From: Euleptes europaea
Lineage: Eukaryota > Chordata > Lepidosauria > Squamata > Sphaerodactylidae
DNA length: 64,000 nucleotides
Assembly: GCF_029931775.1 (NCBI RefSeq)
Contig: NC_079318.1
Span: 57,576,659 to 57,640,658 of the forward strand
Direction: 5' to 3'
Shown: positions 25,119-36,639 of the stretch, in pieces
Position numbering within the stretch: the stretch's first letter is position 1
Layout of the letters: each line of letters begins with the position of its first letter
The notes under the pieces: model-generated
Database searches by the model: none
Seen by the model: only the letters and a program-made list of their open reading frames with translations
Told to the model about the DNA's origin: nothing
Translations under genes and position numbers: made by a program

Positions 25119-25230
25119 AAATTATGGAGAAGTCGGGTGAGGAAGGAATGCCTGATCTTGCTCATGTAATGCGCATTTTGTCTGCAGAGAATATCCCAAA
25201 TTTACCACCAGGAGGTGGTCTAGCTGGCAA
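25119..25230 (+). CDS. PPM1B: PPM1B exon 4
   Basis: Encodes the split Glu322, then [20 protein letters not shown] and [16 protein letters not shown], and two bases of Lys359. This is the PPM1A/B-specific helical C-terminal region that follows the phosphatase fold, matching human PPM1B almost residue for residue. The acceptor is TTTTAACTAG at 25118 and the donor GTAAGT at 25231. Its 112 bp turn phase 1 into phase 2, consistent with exons 3 and 5. Confidence 0.97.
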
Positions 25231-25792
25231 GTAAGTGCAGAACGCAAATTAACCTCTGAATTATTATTCTCAACAAATGTGCCTCAATTTTAGCTAAAGC
25301 CCTTATTGGAACAATACACACAAACAAATAATATATCATTAAATTGTTCAGATGTCTCGCTGGTACATGCTTTTCAATTCAGAAAAAAGTTATGATTCCA
25401 GTGTACATATAAAGAGAAAAAAATGGCTCTAAATCCTTGCCTTGTATTACAACGTATGTGAAAATTTAACATGGGCTTATAGTTATTGCTGCATCTTTTA
25501 AATGTTTTACTTGTGGCAGCCATTGTTGTATGTTCAATGCATTTTATCTTGCCCTTCCAACCAGGGATAATTTTAGTTTCAGGGATAATTTCAAGGATAG
25601 TTTCAGTTTAACTCTCTTTCTAGTCTGAGAAGTAAGCACTTGGTTAAGGTTCACCCTGGAAGCCTGAAAGCCAAGCTATTTGTTCCAGAAAAGGCATTTA
25701 GTAAAGGCACTTTTGGGACTGTGTTTCGCAGTGGAGGTGCTGGGGAAGGTAGCATGGTTGAATATGCTTGCCCCTTCACCCCTACTATTTAC

Positions 25793-26341
25793 ACCAGTGT
25801 GGTGTAGTAGTCAAGAGCGGTGGACTCTAATCTGGAGAACTGGGTTTGATTCCCCCCTCCTCCACATGAGTGGTGAACTCTAATCGGGTGAACCAGGTTG
25901 GTTGCCCCACTCCTACACATGACTCCTGCTGGGTGACTTTGGGCTAGTCACAGTTCTGTCAACTTTCTCAGCCTCACCTACCTCATAAGGTGTCTGCTGT
26001 GGGGAGAGAAGAAGAAAAAGAAGAAGAGTTGGTTTTTATATGCCGACTTCCTCTGCCACTTAGGAAGAATCAAACCGGCTTACAATCACCTTCCCTTCCT
26101 CTCCCCACAACAGACACCCTGTGAGGTAGGTGGGGCTAAGAAAGTTTGACTAGCCCAAGGTCACCCAGCTTGCTTCATGTGGAGGAGTGGGGAAACAAAT
26201 CCAGTTCACCAGATCAGAGTCCACCGCTCCAAACTACCACTTAACCACTACACCATGCTGGAAGAAGGGAAGGCAATTGTAAGCTGGTTTGAGTCTCCTT
26301 AAATGGTAGACAAAATCGGGGTATAAAAACCAGCTCTTCTA
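25793..26341 (+). repeat. Type 1 tRNA-SINE interrupted by an antisense SINE of the same type
   Basis: A plus-strand SINE starts at 25793 (CAGTGTGGTGTAGTAGTCAAG), runs to the AGAAGAAGAAAAAGAAG stretch near 26018, and resumes at about 26264 (AAGAAGGGAAGGCAATTGTA) to its end near 26341 (TATAAAAACCAGCTCTTC). Between the two parts, 26019-26263 is a full antisense copy ending CACTACACCATGCTGG. The AAGAAG-rich flanks on both sides look like the target duplication. The inner copy is therefore younger. Confidence 0.85.
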
Positions 26342-26987
26342 ACTAGTTTCCTACATATAGAAAGCTAGCACATTGGAAGGAGTTCAGGTTTGGTTACTAA
26401 CATCACTTGCTTTTCTTTTGGGGAGCATTCAGTCATGTAGTTTTTGAAGGGGTTTAAAGCAGCTTATTCTCTAAATCTGGTTATACAGTAGTCTCTTTCT
26501 ATGGAGTTCAAAATACATTAAGTAAAAAATATCTAACAAATATTCTAACAAAGAATGAAAGAGCTGATATAAAATCAAGAACATTAATTGCACAGGCCTT
26601 TAGTGAAAAGTGAGTGACTCTGAGACAGTACAAGATGCAATGGGTTGCTTTGATTCACCCAGGTTTTATATATATGGCGTGCTTTGCTTGGATATTTAAT
26701 GGGCTGGCTCTAGCACAGTTTTATAGCCTTGTGCTTTGCAGGTTGTTTAATTTTGCTTTTAAATTGAGGTTTGTAGGGCTGCAATTTGACTGTTTACATT
26801 GGATCAAAATAGTTTTAAGTGGAAACAGATTTTTAAAAAACACACAATTCTTTACCAAAATGGTGGGTATCATGTCCTACCTAAGATAAATTCTTTTCTC
26901 TTTGGCAAAGGAGGGAATGACTCTTCTAAGATATCTGCTTCACCATATGTGTGCATAATCAAAGAGTATCTTCTTTTCCCCCCTGGT

Positions 26988-27299
26988 ACTCTTGTTCAGA
27001 GAGCCCCGTGGCACAGAGTAATAAGCTGCAGTACTGCAGTCCAAGCTCTGCTCACGCCCTGAGTTTGATCCCGATGGAAGTTGGTTTCAGGTAGCCAGCT
27101 CAAGGTTGCCTCAGCCTTCCATCCTTCCGAGGTCGGTAAAATGAGTACCCAGCTTGCTGGGGGTAAAGGGAAGGCACTGGCAAACCACCCTGTAAACAAA
27201 GTCTGCCTAGTAAGCGTCAGGATGTGTCGTCACCCCATGGGTCAGGAATGACCCGGTGCCTGCACAAGGGACCTTTACCTTTTTACCCACTCTTGTTCA
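26988..27299 (+). repeat. tRNA-derived SINE (Sauria/Squam type) with 11-bp target duplication
   Basis: The flanking direct repeats ACTCTTGTTCA at 26988-26998 and 27289-27299 are identical. The element (26999-27288) starts AGAGCCCCGTGGCACAGAGT, has a box-B-like GAGTTTGATCCCGATGG, then CAGCCTTCCATCCTTCCGAG, GGTAAAATGAGTACCCAGCT and a GGACCTTTACCTTTTTA end. This sequence is typical of squamate SINEs and is one of the main clues to the host group. It looks full length. Confidence 0.92.
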
Positions 27300-28450
27300 T
27301 ATTAAATTGATGCATGTTTAATACAGTGAGTTGACTAAGACATTTTTAAATGGTATGGACATCCCTTTCAGTTTTGACAGGAGTGCTGTGCACAGTGTAG
27401 CTTCTGTGAAACTGATTTAACCCAAAGTATTTACCCACCAAAATAACTACCTTCAAATTGTATTTCACATTGCATTGGATTTCAGCTAAAACTACATTGG
27501 ATTATGCTTATTCTTTCTTGCTTCTCAAACACTTTTGAAATTGTAAACCAGCTAAGAGCTGGGAAGCAGCAGAATTCCTAGTTAAATGTTAGAGATTTGA
27601 GATGAAATCACTTATGCTTGGATCTTAGCCCACTGATTAAAGTGGACTAATAACTCTGCAGCAGTTCTTGTACTTTCTCTGTAAAACCTACAGCAGCTTT
27701 GTAAGATAAGGCACTATTTATTATCCCAGTCTTGATGGAGTGGCTGTGAGATACTTTGCATGAATGAGACCTGTTACTGTATTTGTGGCTGATGTGAGAT
27801 TTGAAAGGGGGACTTCTTTGTTCACTGTGCTGTGCCAGATCTGTCTTTTAAACTAAATGTGGTTATATGTATTCCTTCAGAATATCCGTGCCCCAATACA
27901 TAAGCTGTCAGAATGTTCAAGGAGAACAAAGTAAAAGTAGATCATTATCTCCTGCATGCCCCATTCTAAATGTGTCTATTTGTAATAGCCAAGAAGGAAA
28001 GTCTACTCTCAGAACCTAGCTACCTAATCTTATTTTTCACAGACATAAACTATATTGGTAAATTAGAACCTGTATTAGTAGTAAGAATTCATTACTCTCC
28101 ACACTTCACCCAAGATAGGCACTACAAAATTATGCCACACTTATCATTGGTTTCAAGTATGAAACCCGCAGTGTTAGAAATTCTCAAGATGTGCAGATAC
28201 ATACATGGCTTCTGGGGTTCAAATGTTACTCAGCGCACTGTTATCAATCAGTCCTTAGTTTGTTCACCTTCCAAATACATCTGCTTGCAAGCCTTGCTCT
28301 CTTCAGTAGAAGGCACATTCAATTGAACGCATTGTGGATTTAGCTGATTCCCCAATATTGTACATGATACGAGATCAACATATAAAGCATTTGTGTTAGT
28401 ATATGAAAAGGGGCATCAAACGTAACTTTAAAACGTTTACCTTTATTCAG

Positions 28451-28508
28451 GCGAAACATTATTGAAGCTGTTTATAACAGGCTGAATCCACACAGAGAAA
28501 ATGATGGG
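28451..28508 (+). CDS. PPM1B: PPM1B exon 5 (last exon shared by both isoforms)
   Basis: Completes Lys359 and encodes RNIIEAVYNRLNPHRENDG (residues 360-378). The acceptor is CTTTATTCAG and the donor GGTAAGT at 28509-28510. At 58 bp it ends on a codon boundary, so both downstream terminal exons can be joined in frame. Human PPM1B has RNVIEAVYSRLNPHRESDG here. Confidence 0.97.
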
Positions 28509-30872
28509 GTAAGTTCCACTTTTACTGGCTTTCATTGATGCGAACAGTGAAATTTCAGTGTAGGGGGTTATTACATGGATGCTGAACTACTCTGGTCATT
28601 GCCGCTCATGAAGTACCTAAGTTTAAACTGTTAATAGGTTTCCCAGGGTATCTTGTTCTGAAGATATTTTTATATAAACGACTGCTGTTGCTTTAAGGGT
28701 CTACAATTTAAGTATTCTTTTAAGACTGCTTGCAGTGGTGTCTTAAGTCAAACAAGTATAAACATGTTCTTTACATGAAGCTTGTCAAAAAATTTGCCCG
28801 TTATGGGCTTGCATCCACCAGAGTCATTCTGTGGCTGGAATTATTTCTGCCCACAGAGTGTGGCTTTCTCACCTCCCTCCTGCTGCAGCCCAAAATATCT
28901 CCTGAAATGCTGCTTATGAGGGGCAGGGCGCTCCCAGGAGCAGCAGCTTGGGAGGCGTTTAGTTCTGCCGCAGAAGGGAGAGGCAAGAAAGTATAAAAAC
29001 ATCCCTTCCAGATTTTGACAGTATAGCTAGCAGGCCTTTCTAAATGTGCTATGGCATAACAGGACATGATTCTTGTTTGCAAAAAATTAGAATATCACTA
29101 TCTAAAGCAAAGGTAGAACTTTATATTAAAAACAGTGGCATTATTATATTAGTGGGCACTTAAATTGTCTCTGTTGTAGACTGCATCAGTTTGCAACATC
29201 TCCTAGTCTATATTTTAATACTGGATTATATAACATTTGAGTTGGGCAATTTATTGGGGGCCGCCTTTCTTCTTCGGTTTTTATCCAAATCTGTCTGTGT
29301 GTGTATCCATTAATTTCTGAAGCTCAGCATACTCCACCTACATTGAGTGATGCTGTGCTGTCAGAACACAGTAACGTCACCATATGGCGTGGAGTGGGCT
29401 GGTATTGTGCCACAAGTAATTCAGGGCTCCAGCAAAGACAACTTGGTGTGTTGTGTGCTACTTTCATTGACAGTGTGTTTTCCTCCATTAAAACTTTATG
29501 TGCAGATCTATTGTAAATGCCAACATTAAAGGGAAAGAATAGTAGTAAATAAACCGACCTGAGATAAGACTGCATAGTAAAAGCAGTGTTTAGGTGTCTT
29601 TTTTATTGTTTATCAGCTTACTAAAATGTGTTGTGTGTGAACAGCTTAATTAAAATGTGTTAAATGTACTTTTTCTCTAGTCTGTTGAATTAAGCAATGT
29701 TTAATTAAATTTTTAATTGCCCCTCCCCTTACATCTTGGTTTTAAACACCCTGGCTGAGAAACAAACTCTGATTTGATTGATTTCATTTCCAAGTGAATG
29801 TAATGGCAATCTCAACCTTAGCTTTGTAATATTTTCCACCAGTAAAAGGCTCTTCACTTAGCAGAAGGGAGTCAAGGGATGCAACCTGTGTTTTGCCATG
29901 GAAAGCGTTCTTGAATACTGAGAAATGGTAAACTGTAGCTTGGCATTTCATGAACAGGCCTCAGGTTCTTGTGCTGCCTCCTCCCTTCACACACTGTAAT
30001 TCCCTCTCCCCCTGCTGGTTCATTTCACCTGAACCATCAAAATAAGAGTTGCCCTTGCCTTCCAGAATAGAACCCAAAACTACAGTTTAACTATGGATTG
30101 CAGTTTTGCTTGGAGGACAAGCACAAGCCATAGTTTGCTTAGTCCAGTGCAGGGCAAGCTCTAGTTTGCTTTTAAGCCAGGATGAAGGAGCTCCACAAGA
30201 TGCTTTGGCTTGGTCATGTAACACCAAGCGTTACACATGAAGTGAAGCTTAAGAATGCATATGTGGTATGCTTTCTCCTGAGAGTCGGGGTGGGACATAT
30301 TGGAATCTTCTCCTCTTTATCCTTGTAGACCATAAAAGCACGCAAGATGGTTTTCTTTCTACTAATGCAAGCTTTGAGGTGCATATTGGCCATTTCCAGC
30401 AGCTCCTGATGGCTTTTGAATATTCCTTGTCAGAAAACCTTTGAGTTTTGATTTGTCAGACTTGGTTGATATGGAGTGGGAGCAAGGGGTATGTAACAGG
30501 CCTGATAGAAACCTGAAGAGGGCCCAAGTTTCCCATTCATACATAAAGGTTTTAAAATTTAATATATAATTTATGGATTTCAGCTGGGCTAATATGTTCT
30601 CTACTTAAGCTAATCATGAATAAGTAATTAAGCTAAGAATGATACCTTAAATGTGCAACTATTGTTGGAAGAATACATGTCCAGCTTATGATCTATCTCT
30701 TCAAGAACATTTACACATTTAAATCTTTTAATGTACCCCTTTCATAATCAGTGTTTTTAAGGCAGTGTACAGCAACAATCCAACAAAACATCCCAGCAGT
30801 GACATCCAATAAATTCAAGCAGCAGAATAACATTTTAACCAAAAGCAACAAAAATGTAAACTTCATATAACA

Positions 30873-30890
30873 GCGGGGGGGGGGGGGGGG
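30873..30890. repeat. Poly(G) tract
   Basis: An uninterrupted run of G follows AACAGC. It is a simple repeat and a likely site of length error in sequencing. Confidence 0.9.
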
Positions 30891-31795
30891 AATCAGAATA
30901 TTAAATTCTCAGGGGGAAAATCTCAACAGACAAAATGACGGCGCATATAACCATAAAATTAGTTTTGCAGCAACTAATTAATTGAAGGGGAAAATAACAC
31001 ACATAACAGGCAAATAATCATTAAGCTTAATAGAATACCGTATTTTCCGGCATATAAGACGACTTTTTAACCCAGGAAAATCTCCTCAAAAGTCGGGGGC
31101 CGTCTTATACGCCGGGTATATAAGGGCGGGTGCTGAATTCCGAGCCGGACTGGAGAATGTCCATGTCCGCCGGAGGAGGGAGGGGAGGTGAGCCCAGCGA
31201 GGGAGGTCGCTGCCCGGCTGGGAGTCGGAGCCAGGCGCGCCGGGGCGTACGGAGGGAAGCGCTTGGCAGCACTCCGGCAGCAGCGCAAGGCAGGCAGGCG
31301 GCTGGCTGGCCGGGGCTGGGGCGGCCGCTCTCGCCGCGTCCTTCTCCGCCTCCTGCCCACCCGCTCTGGCATCACAACTGCAGCCGCGCCATGCTCCAGC
31401 CTGGCGATCAGCAGACCGTCCCTTGCCACTAAGCCGCTTTGAATGGCGAAGAGGGGCGTTCTGCTTTCTCCTCTCTCCTCCATTTGCCACGTGCAAGATC
31501 CCAAGAGCGGGGGGGGGGGGGAGGGGCCGTTAAGCCACGAAGCGCCTCTCCTGAAGGCTCCAGAACTTTTTTAACAGGGGGCCAGTTCACTGCCCCTCAA
31601 ACACTGTTGGGGGCTGGACTATAGTTTGAAAAAAATATGAACAAATTCCCCGCGTGTGCGGGAGAGGAGGAAGCGGCGCGAGGGGGCTCTCCTGAAAAGC
31701 ATCCTCCTCCCGAGCCCGGACCACACGCACGCACAGAGGCGAGTTAATGGGGAATAAAGAGGCTGGAGTCTGCGGCAAGTGCCTGTGCCTTACAA

Positions 31796-32068
31796 ATGTA
31801 GTGGTTAAGAGTGGCGTTTTGGAGCAGGGACTCTGATCTAGGGAACCGGGTTTGATTCCCCACTCCTCCACGTGAGAAGCGGAGGTTGGTTTCCCCACCC
31901 CTACACACGAAGCCAGCTGGCTGACCTTGGGCAAGTTACAGCTCTGTTAGAGCTCTCTCAGCCCCACCTGCCTCACAGGGCGTCTGTTGTGGGAGGGTAT
32001 GGGAAGGGGATTGTAAGGCAATTTGAGTCTCCCTTTAGTGGTAGAGAAAGTCGGCATGTAAAAACCAA
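31796..32068 (+). repeat. Type 1 tRNA-SINE inside the GC-rich element
   Basis: The segment has GTAGTGGTTAAGAGTGGCG, GGTTTGATTCCCCACTCC, then CAGCTGGCTGACCTTGGGC, GCCCCACCTGCCTCACAGGG, and the GTAGAGAAAGTCGGCATGTA end. It is near full length and inserted in the GC-rich element after the latter had arrived. Confidence 0.85.
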
Positions 32069-32257
32069 GGCCATTTATGCATGGGAGGTTTTGCCTTGGA
32101 TTTGCCGCTCTCCAGATGCACATTTTCCCCATCTGAATTCTCAAAACTCTGCCCGGGGGTGGGGGAGCTTACTTTTGAGTTCTGAGAATTCGGATGGGGA
32201 AAATGTGCATCTGGAGAGCGGCAAATCCAAGGCAAAACCTCTCATGCATCAATGGCC
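32069..32257. repeat. 189-bp near-perfect palindrome (MITE-like)
   Basis: The arms run from GGCCATTTATGCATGGGAGG through GCCTTGGATTTGCCGCTC and CAGATGCACATTTTCCCC, and are mirrored at 32175-32257, separated by a short GGGGGTGGGGGAG loop. The arms differ at only a few bases, so it is young or constrained. It directly abuts the SINE end. The family is not recognised. Confidence 0.75.
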
Positions 32258-32559
32258 ACAAGTCTTTTTCTTCTCCCTGGAGATATGCCCAGCACCCCCC
32301 CCCCAAGGGCCCTTACAATTACCTCCAGGCCACAAGGATACCCCCGGGAGGAGAGAGAGCCCCGAGCCGTGAGAACGCTGCCCGACTGCAGCCAAAACAG
32401 GAGCGCCAGGGCCATGTTGGGCTGCATCGTGGAGGGCCCCGAAGGACCAGGCGCCTCTGCATGCAGCTCAAGGAGGCCAGGCCCAGCCACAAAGCTAGGC
32501 AATGGGAGAAGTCTCCCGGTGGGGCGTGCTGTGGAAGAGAAGGGGGCGACCGGGCCCAG

Positions 32560-32800
32560 GAAAGGGGATTTCGGGCCTGGGAGGGAGAGGGCGAAGGGGG
32601 CGACTGGGCGGTGCGTGAGGCGGCAAGACGTCTCATGCGCCCAGGAAAGGGGGTTTTGGGCCGGGGAGGGTGGGAGGGAGAGGGCGAAGGAGGCGACTGG
32701 GTGGCATGCGAGGCGGCAAGATGCCTCGCTCGCCCAGAAAAGGGGGTTTGGGGCTGGAGAGGGAGAGGGAGCAGGGAAGGGGGCGACTGGGGCAGGAGGG
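32560..32800. repeat. Tandem GC-rich repeat, unit about 95 bp
   Basis: About two and a half units share the order GGGAGGGAGAGGGCGAAGG, GGCGACTGGG, GAGGCGGCAAGA, CGCCCAG then AAAGGGGGTTT. It explains the long overlapping open frames on both strands here, which are not genes. Confidence 0.75.
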
Positions 32801-33743
32801 AGGCTTCCAGCTGGGCGCACGCGGCCAGGAAGCCCAGAAAAGCTCTGGGGAGGGGGGCAAGGGGGGGACTGGCTTTTTCGGTTCCCGGGCTGGAAAAAAG
32901 CCCTTTGAGGACCCCTGCTCCAGAAGTTAGGGAGGAAAAGGAAGGAGAATCCGCCCTCCCCGCATGGGCGCCGCAGGAACCCCCCTCCTCCGCCCCCGTG
33001 ACGGCCGCCGCGCCTGCCTTTGTGCCTCTCCCCCCCCCCATACCGGTCCAAGCAGCCACGCGGGAAGAGCCCTTCCCATCCCCTCCCACCCCCCGTCCTT
33101 CCAGGGAGGGGGAAGCGAAGCAGGAGGTTATTTTTAATTTTTATTTGGAGTGCGTTGGAAGAGGGGTAGTCTTATACGGCGAGTATATCCCAAACTCTAT
33201 ATTTTAACTGGAAAAGTTGGGAGTCGTCTTATACGCCCAGTCGTCTTATACGCCGGAAAATACGGTATTTTTTTAATGAGGTGCTTAAAAATGAACAAAA
33301 AAGGCACAATATATAGTGTCAGGGAGGGGAGCTCCACAAATGGAGTGCAACTGCAAGATAGTCCCTGTCCCTCATGGCCACCCACCTTTGGCTTCAGTAA
33401 AAAGTGGTACACTAAGCAGTGCCCATGACTCCGACCTTAGTGTGTTCCTCTGTATGAACTTGCTTGCACGTTTAGATTCCCAGTTTTAATTTTTTTACCC
33501 AGTTTGCAAAATTGCCTTAAAACATTCCAAAACGTAAATCACTCATGGTGTTTATTTCCTTAATGGATGACAGTGTGCAGAATGAAATATGGCATCAGTC
33601 AATACTAGCAGGCATGTGTTTTGTGAATATTTTTGCTGCAGTTAAACCAGTCTGTGTATGTATTTTGGTTCAGAATGCCACTGCCATACTTGATTTTTAT
33701 TCCAAAAATGATGTGTAAACCCTTATCTGAGGGTTTGGGCAAC

Positions 33744-34012
33744 TTATTTTACTGTGGTTCTTGTAGGCTATCCGGGCTGGGAACCGTGGTCTGGGTATTT
33801 TCTTTCCTGACGTTTCGCCCGCAGCTGTGGCAGGCATCTTCAGAGGAGTAACACCGAAGGACAGAGGTGTTACTCCTCTGAAGATGCCTGCCACAGCTGC
33901 TGGTGAAACGTCAGGAAAGAAAATACCCAGACCACGGTTACACAGCCCGGATAACCTACAAGAACCAATGAACTCTGACCGTCAAAGCCTTCAACAATAT
34001 TATTTTACTGTG
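33744..34012. repeat. Palindromic foldback repeat, copy 2, with 13-bp target duplication
   Basis: The direct repeats TTATTTTACTGTG at 33744-33756 and 34000-34012 are identical and flank the element (33757-33999). The arms carry GTTCTTGTAGG / CCTACAAGAAC ends and the CTGACGTTTCGCC core, with TCCTCTGAAGATGCCTGCC in the middle. The 13-bp duplication suggests an insertion by reverse transcription at a nick rather than a cut-and-paste MITE. Confidence 0.85.
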
Positions 34013-36639
34013 TTTTCCTGTGTTGCTTGTAATTATCTTGTTCAGACTTTCAATTAAGTTAATATTTTGTAACCTAAGTTCTACCTTCTTAGTGTAATAT
34101 GACTAGAGGACACAAAGTAGAGAATGAGTGAAAGTTGGAAAATAAGGTTTCCCGCTCTGAAGGAAGGGCATCTTGAATCTTGGGTGTTTCTCGCTCCATT
34201 GCTAGGGGGAGGCAGGACTAACTAAGCAACTTCCTGTCTCCCGGGCAAGGAATGCCTTCACTTCCAGTTCTTCTCCTGCCTTCGCTGGGGGAGCAGTCCA
34301 GCCATAGCTGGGACTAGAACAGATAGAGAAAGTAGGCTTAGGATTTGTTTCTTTCCTTCTAATTCCTATCCAATCCGTTTTCCCTCCCTCCCCCTCCTAT
34401 CGTTTGTGTGAGTGAGTGGTGTGAGAGCGCCCAGGCTCCTTCTCGACTATCAGCTGTGCTGCGGGAAGATCAGACGAGCCGCGGGATTGCCACAGCACAC
34501 AAAGTGGCGACCGCAGAGACTGCATTGGAGGAGATTGAGCTCCTTTCCAATGCAGACCAGGATTTGGCGCTAAAATCGGCCCCTCCCGCTAGCTGCTTCG
34601 GCGGACTATTGGAAAGGGAGCTTGGCAAGTCTTCCACAACCTCTAAGCCAAACGGGAAAGCCTCCAAGAAGGCGAAGACAAACGGCGGGGGAAAAGGTCA
34701 CAAGCTCCATCTTGCACAGAGTTCCGCTTCCACCTACATGCTCCCCACCAGATCCTCTGTCAAATCAATGGCCATGGATGTTGCAGAGACAATGGAGGGT
34801 AATGTACTCTCCTCCTTGGTTGAAAGGCCATTATGAAATGGCCCCCTATGCCATGGAGATGTTGGAGCTACCTGTTGTGGATGCTCCAGTTACTGCGCTT
34901 CAATCCTCCAACTTTTTTGCCGAAGATGGCGTTGGTTTTGTGAAAGACCAACTGGATAGGAAGATGGATTTCCTTTCCAGAAAAGTACATGAGGCGGCAT
35001 CCAGAAAAGTACATGAGGTGGTTGCTCTGTCGATTCAAGCCAACACCTCTATAGCACTCATGGCTAGAGCATCTAATGCCTGGGTTAAGAAGCTCACACA
35101 GCTTCTGTCCACGGCAGATAAAAAAGTAGCTGAGGGTTTATCCTGAGTGTTAAAGGCTTCCTCCTTTATGGCGGACGCTTCCCTGGATGCTGTGATTTTT
35201 GCATCCAGAGCAGTGGCTTCTAATACAGCCATACTCAGGGCTCTCTGGCTCAGGCCTTGGTCTACTGACTACAGAGCCAAGACCACTCTTATGGCACACC
35301 CTTATAAAGGGGGAAAACTGTTTAGAGAGCGCTTGGACAAGATGCTCTCCGTAATTAAGGATAAGAACCAAACCTTCCTTAAGTCTCAAAGAAAGGATAC
35401 TCGTTATGGCCAACATTCTCATTCCTTTCGATCCTACCATACCTTATCGCGATTCAGGCAGGATCAGAGACGACCACAGTGGTCCTCCCAAAGAGGTTCC
35501 TTTTGATGCTTCAATAGATTAGGTCGACCCTTTCATTTAGTCACAGCCATTCGGGGGGGTGGGCAAACAAGACAAGTTCCCCAAGGGAAATAAGCAGTGA
35601 CATCAGGAACCCTGTAGTGGGGAGAAGATTACAGCTTTTCCTTCCACAGTGGCAACAATCCCAGGTGGATGCCTGGGTGCTGCAACTGATTCATCAGGGT
35701 TACTTAATAGAATTTCAGCGCAAGCCTCCAGATCGCCTGGTACTATCACCACACTACCGCAGTGCGATAAAGCATCAAAGATCTATGAAGGCCATCTCTC
35801 ATCTGCTGCGAATAGGAGCAATAGAGGAAGTGCCTATCTCGGAACGTCTCCAAGGAGTTTATTCAGTATTCTTCACGGTCCCAAAAAAGAACAGGAACTG
35901 GAGAGCAATTCTGGACCTCAAATTCCTAAATCGTTTCATCCAAACCAAGCACTTCCATATGGAGACACTCGGGACCATCATGAAGGCTTTACAACCAGCC
36001 ACCTTCATGACCTCCATAGATCTTACAGAGGCTTACATGCACATACCCATTCATCCCTCCCACAGGCGTTTCCTGCGATTTTGTTACACGGACCTGCACC
36101 TACAATTCAGGGCTCTCCCCTTTGGACTGACATCTGCCCCCCGAGGTTTTTCCAAGGTGATGGTGGTCATTGTGGCAATGCTGCGAAAGGAAGGGATTCA
36201 AATTCATCCTTACTTGGACGACCTTCTCATTTGTGCCCCATCCTTCAAACTGGCTACCCAACACACGACTCGGGTTGTCAACGCATTGGAAAAGCACGGA
36301 TTTCTCATAAACAGAACCAAGAGTTTACTTGTTCCAACACACAAGATTCTACATCTGGGAGTACTCATAGACTCCATAACCAATTCGGTACGCCTCCCCT
36401 TAGACAAGGCAGTGGCCAAATCCACCGCAAGAACTTCATGGCATTGCCTTATGGCCCTGTCGAGTCTCCTGGGACTTATGACTTCTTGTCTGGGACTGAT
36501 CCCTTGGACCCGATTCCATTCCCGAACTCTTCAGGCAGCATTACATCCCTTTCAATTATTCATCACTCACAAATTAGACAAAACCATTATCCTCGACCAG
36601 ACAACCAGGAAAAGCCTATCCTGGTGGCCCCTTGAAATT

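Larger units (their letters stand above)
25231..28450 (+). other. PPM1B: PPM1B intron 4
   Basis: Donor GTAAGT, acceptor CTTTATTCAG. It contains the nested SINE pair at 25793-26341 and a SINE with target duplications at 26999-27288. The rest (25231-25790, 26345-26985, 27300-28450) shows no recognisable feature. Confidence 0.9.
31036..33267. mobile_element. GC-rich 2.2-kb terminal-inverted-repeat DNA element, non-autonomous
   Basis: The ends are mirror images: TACCGTATTTTCCGGC at 31036 and GCCGGAAAATACGGTA ending 33267, extended by a shared TATAAGACGACT block and repeated GTCTTATACGCC motifs inside both ends. Outer TA dinucleotides could be a Tc1/mariner-like duplication, but the superfamily is not settled. 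The interior (31130-31780 and 32260-33120) is strongly GC- and CpG-rich, unlike the AT-rich intron. It holds no recognisable transposase. A SINE (31796-32068) and a 189-bp palindrome (32069-32257) sit inside it, and 32560-32800 is tandemly repetitive. Confidence 0.75.

Noticed and set aside
30873-30890. G-quadruplex-like signal at the poly(G) run
   Set aside because: A single mononucleotide run without spaced G tracts is best explained as a simple repeat and could be partly a length error.
32194-33207. 337-codon open frame, with 269-, 256- and 218-codon frames overlapping it on both strands
   Set aside because: All lie in the GC-rich tandem-repeat interior of the TIR element, where stop codons are rare. 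The translations are Gly/Arg/Pro-rich, follow the repeat unit, and show no domain.
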